Shown here: positions 16,686 through 25,226 of the stretch, piece by piece
How positions within the stretch are numbered: position 1 is the stretch's first letter
Layout: every line of letters starts with the position of its first letter
Origin: SIG299 sp045531955
GTDB taxonomy: Bacteria; Bacillota; Clostridia; Lachnospirales; Lachnospiraceae
Assembly: GCA_045531955.1 (NCBI GenBank)
Contig: JAZSFC010000026.1
Location: 62,001 to 126,000 of the forward strand
Direction: 5' to 3'
Length of the DNA stretch: 64,000 bases
Made by a program: the position numbers and the translations under genes
The notes under the pieces: model-generated
Seen by the model: only the letters and a program-made list of their open reading frames with translations
What the model was told of the DNA's origin: nothing
The model's database searches: none

Positions 16686-17561
16686 TTATTCATCAGTTTT
16701 TCTGTTCGTCTCTATTTTTTTCCAGTTAATCAGTGGGTTTTCATTCTTGCACCAAAGTCCATACCAACTGTCAATTGGATAGAGAATCTCCTTTGCAGCC
16801 ATCAACAGCCGAAGATATGACAGCCCCTGATAGGCACAGGTACTATAAATTGCTTCACTTTCTCCCTTGGAAGACAAAAGATTAGTTTCTTCTATCATAG
16901 TTCCGCTGACACTAAAGGACTTCGCTATATGCAATGCCTCCGCCGCCTTTTCCTTGGATATCCCCAGATATTCTGCTACCGTCTCAGGCAGAATACTCAT
17001 TCCCGGTTTTAGAGACAGCATAAAGAGCACCAATTTTATATTATCTTCTTCTCCAAGAAATCGGCAGACCTCAGCCAGTTTGTCTGTTTCTGCAAAATAT
17101 GTCTCATAACCCTCCTCAGGTTTCTCGATAATCGTTGCATAACGCATATTCTCATTAAAGCACATATAAAAATACCAGGAATCTTCCAGAACACAGGTTG
17201 CAATACTTCCATCATTTTTTTGTACTTCGGGCATCGGAAAATGATAGTCATTCCTCATGCATCCCACTCCAATCATCCAAATAAGTTTCATCAGTTTTTC
17301 ATTCACATTATCTCCCTTTAAGTACTCACTCACCCGGTCTTCCATGGTCATTTGTTCTTGTTCATCTCCGTACAGATAATCAATGGAAACTCCAAAAAAT
17401 TTTGCAATCCGTGGAAGCAAATCTCCATCGGGATAACTTCCATTCTCCCATTTTGATACTGCTTGCGTGCTGACACCTAAATGCTCAGCCAATTGCTCCT
17501 GTTTTACCCCTTTTGACTTTCTCAATTTTTGTAATTGCGTAGAAAATACAGTTGATGCCAT
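16686..17561 (-). CDS. XRE-family transcriptional regulator
   Basis: 291 residues. The N-terminal helix-turn-helix (about 9-62) has LRKSKGVKQEQLAEHLGVS and AVSKWENG, a canonical XRE DNA-binding motif. The C-terminal 200 residues are predicted mostly helical and I do not recognise a sensor domain. It probably controls itself and the ABC exporter immediately downstream. An inverted repeat GTTCTTG/CAAGAAC flanks the putative -10 upstream and is a candidate operator. Confidence 0.82.
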   Translation of the reverse strand: MASTVFSTQLQKLRKSKGVKQEQLAEHLGVSTQAVSKWENGSYPDGDLLPRIAKFFGVSIDYLYGDEQEQMTMEDRVSEYLKGDNVNEKLMKLIWMIGVGCMRNDYHFPMPEVQKNDGSIATCVLEDSWYFYMCFNENMRYATIIEKPEEGYETYFAETDKLAEVCRFLGEEDNIKLVLFMLSLKPGMSILPETVAEYLGISKEKAAEALHIAKSFSVSGTMIEETNLLSSKGESEAIYSTCAYQGLSYLRLLMAAKEILYPIDSWYGLWCKNENPLINWKKIETNRKTDE

Positions 17562-17625
17562 TACAATATCCTTCCTTTCTTTTTTAAGTCATTTCATCCA
17601 ATTGAATTACTTTTTCATGCAACTT

Positions 17626-17655
17626 GTTCTTGTTTAACTTCATTATAGCAAGAAC
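17626..17655. promoter_or_regulatory. Candidate operator flanking the XRE -10 box
   Basis: A perfect 7-bp inverted repeat, GTTCTTG (17626-17632) and CAAGAAC (17649-17655), encloses a minus-strand TATAAT (17642-17647). Its placement suits autoregulation by the XRE protein; this is inferred. Confidence 0.45.
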
Positions 17656-17693
17656 GGCAGTTGATTGGAATAGTCCTTTTCAACTGCCGTTCT
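17651..17693 (-). terminator. 14-bp hairpin downstream of purE
   Basis: A perfect 14-bp stem (17651-17664 with 17680-17693) with a 15-base loop. There is no T-run on the minus strand, so termination is uncertain. It overlaps one half of the candidate XRE operator. Confidence 0.5.
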
Positions 17694-17753
17694 ACTATTT
17701 GTTTATTCGTTCTACTTATGGTTGTTTTTTAATTTTCGCCACTCAATATATTT

Positions 17754-18266
17754 TTACATTTCCTCTAAATATTTCTTATAACCAACATTCTCGATTTTTT
17801 CTTTCTTTACCATTACGCTGTCCTTTAAGGATGCTGCATAATCTTCAATCTTTTTAAGCATTTCATCATCCGAAACTGCAAGCATCTTAGCAGCAAGAAT
17901 ACCGGCGTTCTGTGCACCGTTGATTGCTACGGTTGCTACAGGAATTCCGCCCGGCATCTGTACGATGGAGTACAGGGAATCTACGCCGCTTAAAGTCTTT
18001 GTGTGAATCGGCACGCCGATAACAGGCAGCGGGAAAATAGCGGCACACATGCCAGGTAAATGAGCGGCACCGCCGGCACCTGCAATAATTACCTTAAAGC
18101 CCTTTTCCTTTGCTGTCTTTGCATAATCAAAAAATACGTCAGGCATACGATGCGCGGAAATTACGGTTACCTCGTAATCGATACCGAACTTGTCTAACAT
18201 CTCTGCTGCCTTGCTCATGATAGGAAGATCAGAGTCACTTCCCATTACAATTCCTACTTTAGCCAT
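17754..18266 (-). CDS. purE: N5-carboxyaminoimidazole ribonucleotide mutase
   Basis: A 170-residue class I PurE, which moves the carboxyl of N5-CAIR to form CAIR in purine synthesis. Motifs seen are GSDSDLP (substrate phosphate), SAHRMP (catalytic His) and AGGAAHLPGM. It stands apart from other pur genes and follows the M48 peptidase gene by 32 bases, so it may be transcribed with the two peptidases. Confidence 0.95.
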   Translation of the reverse strand: MAKVGIVMGSDSDLPIMSKAAEMLDKFGIDYEVTVISAHRMPDVFFDYAKTAKEKGFKVIIAGAGGAAHLPGMCAAIFPLPVIGVPIHTKTLSGVDSLYSIVQMPGGIPVATVAINGAQNAGILAAKMLAVSDDEMLKKIEDYAASLKDSVMVKKEKIENVGYKKYLEEM

Positions 18267-18298
18267 TTTACTAATCTCCTTTATGTAATGATTTTATT

Positions 18299-19531
18299 TT
18301 ACTTGTTTTTCATACATTTTTCAATATATTCCACTCTCTGACTGATGGTCGGGTGGGAATAGGTAAGTGCCACCACAATCGGATGCGGTGTGAGACATGC
18401 AAAATTATTCTTTGCCAGTTTCTTTAAACCGGAAATCAGCGCTTCGCCGTAACCGTTATCTGCCGCAAACTTGTCAGCCGCGTATTCAAACTTTCTGGAC
18501 AGAACACTGGCAAACAGACCGATAAACGGAGAAATAAATGCCATACAAACAGTGCCTGCCAAAACAAAAGCAAAACCGTAGTTCACGCCGTCAAAGCCGA
18601 AATCCTGATAGATTTCAGGTAAAGAAACTACTGCCCAAAGGGATACCGCAATCATCAATACGTTTACCACATTGATACCAAGAAGCTTTATGGTATCTTT
18701 ATGCTTGTTATGACCCATTTCGTGGGCAAATACGGCAATAATCTCATCTTCCGTCATCTGCTCAAGCAAAGTGTCGTAAAGAACAATGGTCTTCATTTTG
18801 CCAAAGCCGCCAAAGTACGCATTGGCCTTGGTGGAGCGCTTGGAGCCGTCGGATACACTAATCTGACGTACGGTACAACCGTTCTTCTCTAAAAGCTCTG
18901 TTAAACGTGTACGAAGTTCGCCATCCTCCAGAGGGGTCAGCTTGTTAAAGATACGAGTGAACACCGGCTGTAAAAATACCATGATAACCAAAAACGCCAT
19001 AATTACTGCGGTAAGAATAATCAGTAACCAATTGCCAAGTGCCTGATGCACCAAAACCACAATGCAAATCAAACCGCACATTAAAGCAAGACTGATGACC
19101 GTTTCCTTGATTAAATCCACCACAAAGGTCTTCTTTGTCATTTTGTTAAAGCCGTATTTCTGCTCAATTCCCATGTTGGCAACATAGGAAAACGGTGTAG
19201 ACCAAACCATGCTGATTACGGTATCCGCAATCAGTACCGCAATGGCAGCGCTGTATAAGCCCTCTGCGCCTACTAAATTTACAACCGCAGCATAGCCGTC
19301 CAGACCGATTAACAGGAACGCTACTACATAAGACACCAGATGACGCCACAGGGAAAGCTTGTTGCATTCCTTATCATAAGCCAGCCAGCGCTTGTATTCC
19401 TCCGCATCGTAAATATCAGCCACATTCGCAGGAATTTCGCGTTCTGCAGATTTTGTATCCAGATAGTGGATAAACGTATCATACAAAAATGTGATGCCCA
19501 TGACAATCAGGGCGAATACTTTGTAATTCAT
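18299..19531 (-). CDS. M48 family (Ste24-like) membrane metallopeptidase
   Basis: A roughly 410-residue integral membrane zinc protease. It has an N-terminal transmembrane helix and a run of hydrophobic helices. The active-site motif AHEMGHNKHKD is HExxH with the second His. A distal FEYAADKFAADNGY block supplies the third ligand Glu, followed by a THPTISQR-like end (SHPTISQR). Related to CAAX proteases and HtpX, which clear membrane proteins. The start at 19531 has AAAGGAG; an earlier in-frame start lacks one. Confidence 0.88.
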   Translation of the reverse strand: MNYKVFALIVMGITFLYDTFIHYLDTKSAEREIPANVADIYDAEEYKRWLAYDKECNKLSLWRHLVSYVVAFLLIGLDGYAAVVNLVGAEGLYSAAIAVLIADTVISMVWSTPFSYVANMGIEQKYGFNKMTKKTFVVDLIKETVISLALMCGLICIVVLVHQALGNWLLIILTAVIMAFLVIMVFLQPVFTRIFNKLTPLEDGELRTRLTELLEKNGCTVRQISVSDGSKRSTKANAYFGGFGKMKTIVLYDTLLEQMTEDEIIAVFAHEMGHNKHKDTIKLLGINVVNVLMIAVSLWAVVSLPEIYQDFGFDGVNYGFAFVLAGTVCMAFISPFIGLFASVLSRKFEYAADKFAADNGYGEALISGLKKLAKNNFACLTPHPIVVALTYSHPTISQRVEYIEKCMKNK

Positions 19532-19564
19532 ATCAATTCTCCTTTGTACTTCTCCCAATGATTC

Positions 19565-21589
19565 TTACTTCTTTAAGGTTTCATACTCATCTAACGGCTT
19601 GTTCAATTCCTCCGTTCCCGGCAATACAAAGCGGCCGTCTTTGATAAGTACCGTCTTACTGCCATCTTTCTTCATGGAAGAAATTTCACCGATTTCACCG
19701 TAAGGAATGGTAATGTCGGTGTGGCAGTTAAAATATGCCTTTTCCGGCTCGGTTTTACGTAAGATAGAAACCTCGTTATCCCTTGCAATGATTTCCTTGC
19801 CGTCTCTGTTGTAAACCTTGTGGTCTTCACTTCTCTTGTAGCAGGTGTCGCCGATGGCAAAATGCGGACCGGTCTTTTCTGCAATCAGAATCGGAAGCTT
19901 AGCCGCAATATCGTACTTTTCACCCATCACAAAGGCAGTGGTGTTGGTTCCGATGGCAAACTCACCAAGCGGTATCCAGTCATGATGGAACAACAGGTTC
20001 TCAGAAATAAACTTCTGGTTTTCTTCTTCCGTAGCAAAGTTTTCACAGGAAAGCTTTACGGTCTTTCCGTCCTCAAACCAAACCTTTAAATTCTTATATT
20101 CATAACCGTTTAAGAATACCTTGGATACATGAAGCAATCCGTTGGTTCCCTTAAGTACCGGGGAAGTAAACACTTCACCCACCGGAATATTTACATCTGC
20201 CGTACAGTTTTCAAACTTGGTTTCCTTTGCCGGATCTGCAGTTTCCATCAGCATAACTGTTAAATCGGTTTCATTACCGTTGGTGCCCAAAATCTTACAT
20301 GCATAGCCGGTATCCAGTTCGTCAATTAACGCCTGCTGGATTTTGCTGTATTCATCATTGGAAAGCGTGTTGCAGCGCACGGTTTCCGCAAAGATTTCTT
20401 CGAATTTATCGCCAATGGTTGGTACCGGGTAAGCAATGATAGTAAAGGAAGTTTCATCGCTCTTGATATAGCTGTATGCAATTTTCGCTGCTCTCTGGTC
20501 GAATTCACGGTCTAACTTAATCTGACGCTTGTCTAACTGCACTGCTTCTTTTTTGTTTACCGGATCAAAATCCGGCTCACCAAAGGTTTCTACCACTGCC
20601 GGACCAATGTATAAAGAAATCAGGTCTTTATTTTCTTCATACACCGCTGCCATATCTTCCATGTACCGGTTGACATAAACCTTATCGAAAGCAAGTGCAT
20701 GGTCCTGTCTGTGGTCATAACCAAATTGGCGATTACCGGCCGTACCGGTATTCTGCACAGTTACCCGTACCCCCTGCTTTTCAAAACGCTCGATTGCTGC
20801 TTTTGCCATGCGTTCAAAACCAATCGGGCACATCATCAGTGCCACACCGTTTTCCTTACGCACCACACCCATGGTTTCAAAGCCGCGGATATATCCGTCC
20901 ACATAGGTGTCTGCCATCGCATCAATTTCTGCCTGGGACAGTTTGTTTAAGAAAGCAGCGGTTTTCCTTTCAATGTCTGTAATATAAGCACCGTAACGGT
21001 ACATATTTCTTTCATCGGAGGCATCCGCGCAAATAATATCCTTTACAAAAGACAGTTCCGGATTATAACGGTTCCTAATGCTGTCCTCCAAATAATCCCT
21101 GCGATAGTCCATTAAAAAGCTTTTGTAGGAAGCCTTGGCATCCTTTACCGCATACTCATCATACTCACAATAGCGACCATATACTTCCAAAAACAGTTCC
21201 ATTACAATCGTTTGGAAATACAACTTCTGCTTTGCCGCATGACCAATCAACTCTTGAAACTTTGCAGAAAGAGCACAAAGCAGCTTTCCTTCCCTTACAC
21301 CAAACTTCTTTACAGCATAGGCAGGATTTGCATAGCTTGTCTCATAGTTTGCCGGTACAAATTTAACATATAACCGCTCATTCCAAGCCTCCAGCTCCTC
21401 TAAAGACTGCTTGGTATAACTTCCTTCTTCTACCAGCTTTGCCATTTCTACGGTAGAAAGAATGAATTCTGCTTCACTCTTAAAATAATCCCGGTACTTT
21501 TCCGGCACTTCCTGCTCCTGTACAATTTCCCTGATACGTTCCACGCAGAGGTCATACCGTTCTTTCATAAAATCCATATCTGTTTCCAT
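19565..21589 (-). CDS. M29 family aminopeptidase
   Basis: 674 residues, longer than the usual 400 or so of M29 enzymes. The C-terminal part (about 280-660) carries the family's metal and catalytic blocks: IPVGEVFTSPV, GEFAIGTN, TGPHFAIGDTCY and FNCHTDITIPYGEI. The N-terminal 270 residues are charged and helical and may be a lineage-specific extension. The family removes N-terminal residues from peptides in the cytoplasm. No signal peptide. It lies 33 bases ahead of the M48 peptidase gene, forming a proteolysis pair with purE behind. Confidence 0.82.
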   Translation of the reverse strand: METDMDFMKERYDLCVERIREIVQEQEVPEKYRDYFKSEAEFILSTVEMAKLVEEGSYTKQSLEELEAWNERLYVKFVPANYETSYANPAYAVKKFGVREGKLLCALSAKFQELIGHAAKQKLYFQTIVMELFLEVYGRYCEYDEYAVKDAKASYKSFLMDYRRDYLEDSIRNRYNPELSFVKDIICADASDERNMYRYGAYITDIERKTAAFLNKLSQAEIDAMADTYVDGYIRGFETMGVVRKENGVALMMCPIGFERMAKAAIERFEKQGVRVTVQNTGTAGNRQFGYDHRQDHALAFDKVYVNRYMEDMAAVYEENKDLISLYIGPAVVETFGEPDFDPVNKKEAVQLDKRQIKLDREFDQRAAKIAYSYIKSDETSFTIIAYPVPTIGDKFEEIFAETVRCNTLSNDEYSKIQQALIDELDTGYACKILGTNGNETDLTVMLMETADPAKETKFENCTADVNIPVGEVFTSPVLKGTNGLLHVSKVFLNGYEYKNLKVWFEDGKTVKLSCENFATEEENQKFISENLLFHHDWIPLGEFAIGTNTTAFVMGEKYDIAAKLPILIAEKTGPHFAIGDTCYKRSEDHKVYNRDGKEIIARDNEVSILRKTEPEKAYFNCHTDITIPYGEIGEISSMKKDGSKTVLIKDGRFVLPGTEELNKPLDEYETLKK

Positions 21590-21619
21590 TAAATTGCACT
21601 CTCCTTCTTATAAACTCTT

Positions 21620-21946
21620 TTATGCAATTGCCACTCCCATAAAATACAGGGAAAAGTAAATGACAAATAAAATTCCGTTCAGTACCATGCCCACTGCCGG
21701 TAAAACATAATACACATCTCTTTCATGAAATCCTTTAAATGCAATTCCCATGCCGACAATGGCAAAAACCGCATCCGCAATTCCAAGAATGCCGGCCACT
21801 CCTGCGGCATTTCCTCCGGTAGAGGACGAATATACGCACAAGGCAAGAAAAATAACCCAGGCAATTCCTGCTATAACTGTGGAAATAATTCCTCCCCTTG
21901 CGTGCTGCCTGCCGGCAAAGCGGAGTCTGTTCTTTTTTTCCTTCAT
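21620..21946 (-). CDS. Small membrane protein (DUF6142-like)
   Basis: About 108 residues with a basic N-terminus (KEKKNRLRFAGRQHARGG) and three predicted membrane helices with Gly/Ala-rich cores. It resembles the small DUF6142 family common in Lachnospiraceae; function unknown. I take the ATG at 21946. A TTG at 21964 would add six residues but has no better RBS. It follows the VanZ gene and precedes the aminopeptidase in one direction. Confidence 0.6.
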   Translation of the reverse strand: MKEKKNRLRFAGRQHARGGIISTVIAGIAWVIFLALCVYSSSTGGNAAGVAGILGIADAVFAIVGMGIAFKGFHERDVYYVLPAVGMVLNGILFVIYFSLYFMGVAIA

Positions 21947-21972
21947 ATGTTTCTCACTTTCCAAACACTGCT

Positions 21973-22428
21973 TTACTTATTTTTTCTCATCGGTTTCCAC
22001 ACCAGGGAATAGCATAAAAAGCCAACCAAGCCGCCTACTGCGTTCAACAAAATGTCATCCACATCAAAGGCTCCGACCTTGGTAAACAGCTGCACGGTTT
22101 CCACAGCCAGGCTGAAACATGCCGTAAGAAAAACGCAGGCAAATATATTTTTGCCGACTCTGCACAGCATCGGCAAAAAGAAGCCAAAAGGCGCAAATGC
22201 TACAATATTACCCACTAAATTAATTACCACACTCCGAAGCCCCAAAGAATCTCGGTTGCTCCAAAATCTCTTGATTTCCTTCAAAGGCTCCAAATTATAC
22301 CGGTACCCGCTGTCCATGGTTCTTCCGTAGGTTTCGGAAAAAAACAGCAAATAAAACAGCAAAAGTAAATATAAAACAAAAAGAATCACCGCCATAGGAT
22401 GCGGTTTCACCTTCACAGATTTCTTCAT
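21973..22428 (-). CDS. VanZ-like family membrane protein
   Basis: About 151 residues with four to five hydrophobic helices. The VanZ block is NLVGNIVAFAPFGFFLP, then AVETVQLFTKVGAFDVDDILLNAVGGLVG, the conserved E..Q and D.DD pattern. VanZ itself modestly raises teicoplanin resistance; most chromosomal members have no known role and this is not a glycopeptide resistance cluster. ATG at 22428 preceded by GAGGA. Confidence 0.85.
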   Translation of the reverse strand: MKKSVKVKPHPMAVILFVLYLLLLFYLLFFSETYGRTMDSGYRYNLEPLKEIKRFWSNRDSLGLRSVVINLVGNIVAFAPFGFFLPMLCRVGKNIFACVFLTACFSLAVETVQLFTKVGAFDVDDILLNAVGGLVGFLCYSLVWKPMRKNK

Positions 22429-22540
22429 CTTATCCTCATATTTCAATAAATTTATAGTGTTACAACTACAAACTGCACCACTAACATTAAAGTATACCTT
22501 ATCCATAAAATATATGCAAGCACGGATTACTGCAAGAATA

Positions 22541-22570
22541 AAAAAGAGTTCCTTATCAGGAACTCTTTTT
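22541..22570. terminator. Bidirectional terminator after the GGDEF-EAL gene
   Basis: A 12-bp stem AAAAAGAGTTCC/GGAACTCTTTTT with a 6-base loop and T-runs on both strands. Confidence 0.85.
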
Positions 22571-22572
22571 CG

Positions 22573-24237
22573 TTACTTTACATAATCCTCTACAAAACTG
22601 TCATAGGTACATGGCTTACCAAAATAATAACCCTGGATATAGTCCGGACCCATCTTACAGATTTTGTTTAATTCTTCTTCTGTTTCGATACCCTCGATAC
22701 AGAACTTGGAATCAATACTGTGGGTCATATCCGCCATGTGCTGTAATAAACCGAACTCATAATCACTCTTTAATGCCTTTAAGGTAAAGGAGCGGTCAAT
22801 TTTAATGGTATTCGGTGTTAAATGGCTTAAATAATGGAAGTTGGAATAACCGGTACCAAAGTCGTCCAGTGCTAACGGAATGCCGTATTTCTTTAAACCG
22901 TCACAGAACCGGATGAAGTTTTCATTCTCTTCCAAAAAGCCGCTTTCCGTAAGCTCAATAATCAGGCTTTCCGGCTTTAAGTCAAATTTCTTCAAACCAT
23001 AGACAATATCATCTAAAATATTACTGCGAAGCACCTGTACATAAGAAACATTTACCGATACACGGAATTCCGGAATTTCTTTTTGGATTTCTTTACATGC
23101 CTCTAATGCTTTATATAAAATCCAACGGCCAACCGGAATGATTAAGCCACTGTCTTCCAAAAGAGGTACAAACTCATACGGAGTAACATTTCCTTTTTCT
23201 TCGCACTTAAAGCGCATCAAGGTTTCCGCACCGATTAACTTATTTTGTTTAATATCCATTATCGGCTGGAAATGGGCATCGAAACCTTCAAAGTTATTGT
23301 TAATGGCATTACGCATAATCTTGGTTAATGCCTTTTTATGCGTAAACACATGATAATCTGCTCTTGTATATGTATAATACTTGTTCTTACCATTGTCCTT
23401 TGCTTCATTGAGAGAAAACTCGGACAACTTCATCAGATTATAGTACGTATGGTTTACTACACTCTTAAACTCCATAATGCCGGCAGAAATTGTGTAAAAT
23501 ACCTCATATTCATTTTCTGCAATAAAACGGTTAATACTCTGACGGATATCTTCGTACAAACGAATTGCCTCTGCCTCGTCGCGGCCGGAAAAATCTACTA
23601 CTGCGAATTCATCAGCCACAATACGGTACAATTTTTGATCCGGACGGATAACCGACGCAATGCACTCCGCGGTTTTACGCAAAATCATGTCGCCGTAGTC
23701 CATGCCCTGATTTTCATTGATTTCTTTGAAACGGTCGATACCGAGACGAAGCATAAAACCATCCAAACGGCCATCATGCTCTACCAGATCACGCTTTAAG
23801 CTGGACTCACCAAGAAGACCGCTGACATTATCGGCCATCTGCTTTTTGCCCACTTCGTTAATACAACCGATTAAATATTCCGGCTGACCATTCTCATCGC
23901 ATAAAACACGTCCGCGACAGTTAATCCATACAGAGCGGTGCTCCTGATCTAACCAGCGGTATTGCAAATCATGAAACTGCTTTTTGCCTTCCCGGATAAG
24001 CATAATGTCGTCAAATACCATTTTTGCATCTTCCGGCAAAATTACTTTTTGCAGATTTTCTGCAACATCGTTAAATTCTGCGCTCGGAAGCAGAAAACGC
24101 ACGGCAGCATTTTTGGAAATACAATAATAGTCATTCTGTAAATCCATGATGTACAGGTAGTCATTCATGCTGGTATCCAATGTTTTAATAAAATTTTTAA
24201 ATTGTTCGATGGAAATTCTGTCAAGGTTATCTTCCAT
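22573..24237 (-). CDS. PAS-GGDEF-EAL protein with degenerate GGDEF; probable c-di-GMP phosphodiesterase
   Basis: 554 residues. A PAS-like sensor at about 20-130 is followed by a GGDEF domain whose signature is VADEF (207-211), so cyclase activity is unlikely. The EAL domain (about 315-550) has ETL in place of EAL (GAETLMRF), NVSYVQ, ELTESGFLE, DDFGTGYSNF, IKIDRSF, EGIETEEE and QGYYFGKP. The metal-binding and catalytic acidic residues are therefore kept. It likely hydrolyses cyclic di-GMP, with the dead GGDEF as a GTP or regulatory module. It has no membrane helices. The two PilZ proteins at 45.7-47.0 kb are candidate effectors in the same signalling system. Confidence 0.88.
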   Translation of the reverse strand: MEDNLDRISIEQFKNFIKTLDTSMNDYLYIMDLQNDYYCISKNAAVRFLLPSAEFNDVAENLQKVILPEDAKMVFDDIMLIREGKKQFHDLQYRWLDQEHRSVWINCRGRVLCDENGQPEYLIGCINEVGKKQMADNVSGLLGESSLKRDLVEHDGRLDGFMLRLGIDRFKEINENQGMDYGDMILRKTAECIASVIRPDQKLYRIVADEFAVVDFSGRDEAEAIRLYEDIRQSINRFIAENEYEVFYTISAGIMEFKSVVNHTYYNLMKLSEFSLNEAKDNGKNKYYTYTRADYHVFTHKKALTKIMRNAINNNFEGFDAHFQPIMDIKQNKLIGAETLMRFKCEEKGNVTPYEFVPLLEDSGLIIPVGRWILYKALEACKEIQKEIPEFRVSVNVSYVQVLRSNILDDIVYGLKKFDLKPESLIIELTESGFLEENENFIRFCDGLKKYGIPLALDDFGTGYSNFHYLSHLTPNTIKIDRSFTLKALKSDYEFGLLQHMADMTHSIDSKFCIEGIETEEELNKICKMGPDYIQGYYFGKPCTYDSFVEDYVK

Positions 24238-24349
24238 ACCGCACCCCGTCTTTTGTAAATATCTTTATCAAAACAATATAGCTTTCTTAGTATATTTTAC
24301 TACAGTATACGAAATTATGCAATAAAAAACTGGTTAAGACTCTGTAATA

Positions 24350-24379
24350 TTGTCGTATACTTTTCCCTGTTTTTATGAT
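24350..24379 (+). promoter_or_regulatory. Promoter of the BrkB-family gene
   Basis: TTGTCG (24350-24355), 18-base spacer, TATGAT (24374-24379). It shows that an in-frame ATG at 24375 lies in the -10 box and is not the start. Confidence 0.7.
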
Positions 24380-24404
24380 ACTATGTAAGCTATGGAGGAT
24401 ATTT

Positions 24405-25226
24405 ATGCTAAACTATTACTTTTCTTATATACGAAAATTTTTAATAAAACTTCGGGAAGATTCTATTTCTGCTTTTGCAGCCCAGGCAGCATTTTTTATT
24501 ATTTTGTCCTTTTTTCCCTTTGTAATGTTTTTACTTACCCTGTTAAACTATTTGCCTGTTTCTGCAGAAGATTTACTGTTACTTCTCTCCGGAGTCTTTC
24601 CTGATTCCGTAATTACGGTTGTTCATACTGTCCTTTCCGAACTGACAAAGAAAGCTTCCGGAACTGTTCTTTCCGTTACCGTTATTGCAGCACTTTGGTC
24701 CGCATCCCGCGGAATGCTTGCTTTGGTGCGTGGGTTAAATGCAGTCTACGGACACAAAGAAACCCGAAACTACTTTTTAATCCGTTTTATAGCCATGCTG
24801 TATACCCTTGGCTTCGCCGTGTTGCTCATCGCCACTTTATTGTTACTGGTTTTCGGCAACCGTATCTATGCCTTTATTCTCCAAAAGCTTCCTCTTTTGG
24901 GTGATTTGGCTATGTTCATCATGAGTATACGTTTCCTTGTTACCATTGCGATACTAACTGTTTTTTTCCTGCTCCTGTATTTAATAATTCCTAACCGCAA
25001 ATCCTCCCTTTTACGGGAGCTTCCCGGGGCTCTTATGACTACGGCAGGCTGGCTTGGTTTCTCTTTTTTGTTTTCATTTTATATAAATAACCTGAATGAT
25101 TTCACTTATACTTACGGCAGTCTGACCACACTTGCCATCTGCATGCTTTGGCTGTATTTTTGTATGTATCTTTTATTCTTAGGTGCCGAGCTGAACACGC
25201 TGATTACTGCCGGTAAAGATAAGTAA
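24405..25226 (+). CDS. YihY/BrkB family inner-membrane protein
   Basis: About 273 residues with six hydrophobic helices. The family signature is AAQAAFFIILSFFPF near the N-terminus and LFLGAELN near the end. Older annotations call this RNase BN, which is not supported for the family; its function is uncertain. The ATG at 24405 follows GGAGGA by five bases. Plus-strand gene among minus-strand neighbours. Its last 23 bases overlap the convergent SpoIID-like gene. Confidence 0.88.
   Translation: MLNYYFSYIRKFLIKLREDSISAFAAQAAFFIILSFFPFVMFLLTLLNYLPVSAEDLLLLLSGVFPDSVITVVHTVLSELTKKASGTVLSVTVIAALWSASRGMLALVRGLNAVYGHKETRNYFLIRFIAMLYTLGFAVLLIATLLLLVFGNRIYAFILQKLPLLGDLAMFIMSIRFLVTIAILTVFFLLLYLIIPNRKSSLLRELPGALMTTAGWLGFSFLFSFYINNLNDFTYTYGSLTTLAICMLWLYFCMYLLFLGAELNTLITAGKDK

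Noticed and set aside
21973..22506. VanZ as part of a vancomycin resistance cluster
   Set aside because: No vanHAX or regulatory genes nearby; it is a generic VanZ-like protein.
24375..24404. Upstream ATG of the BrkB-family gene
   Set aside because: It lies in the -10 box of the promoter and has no RBS, whereas the ATG at 24405 follows GGAGGA.
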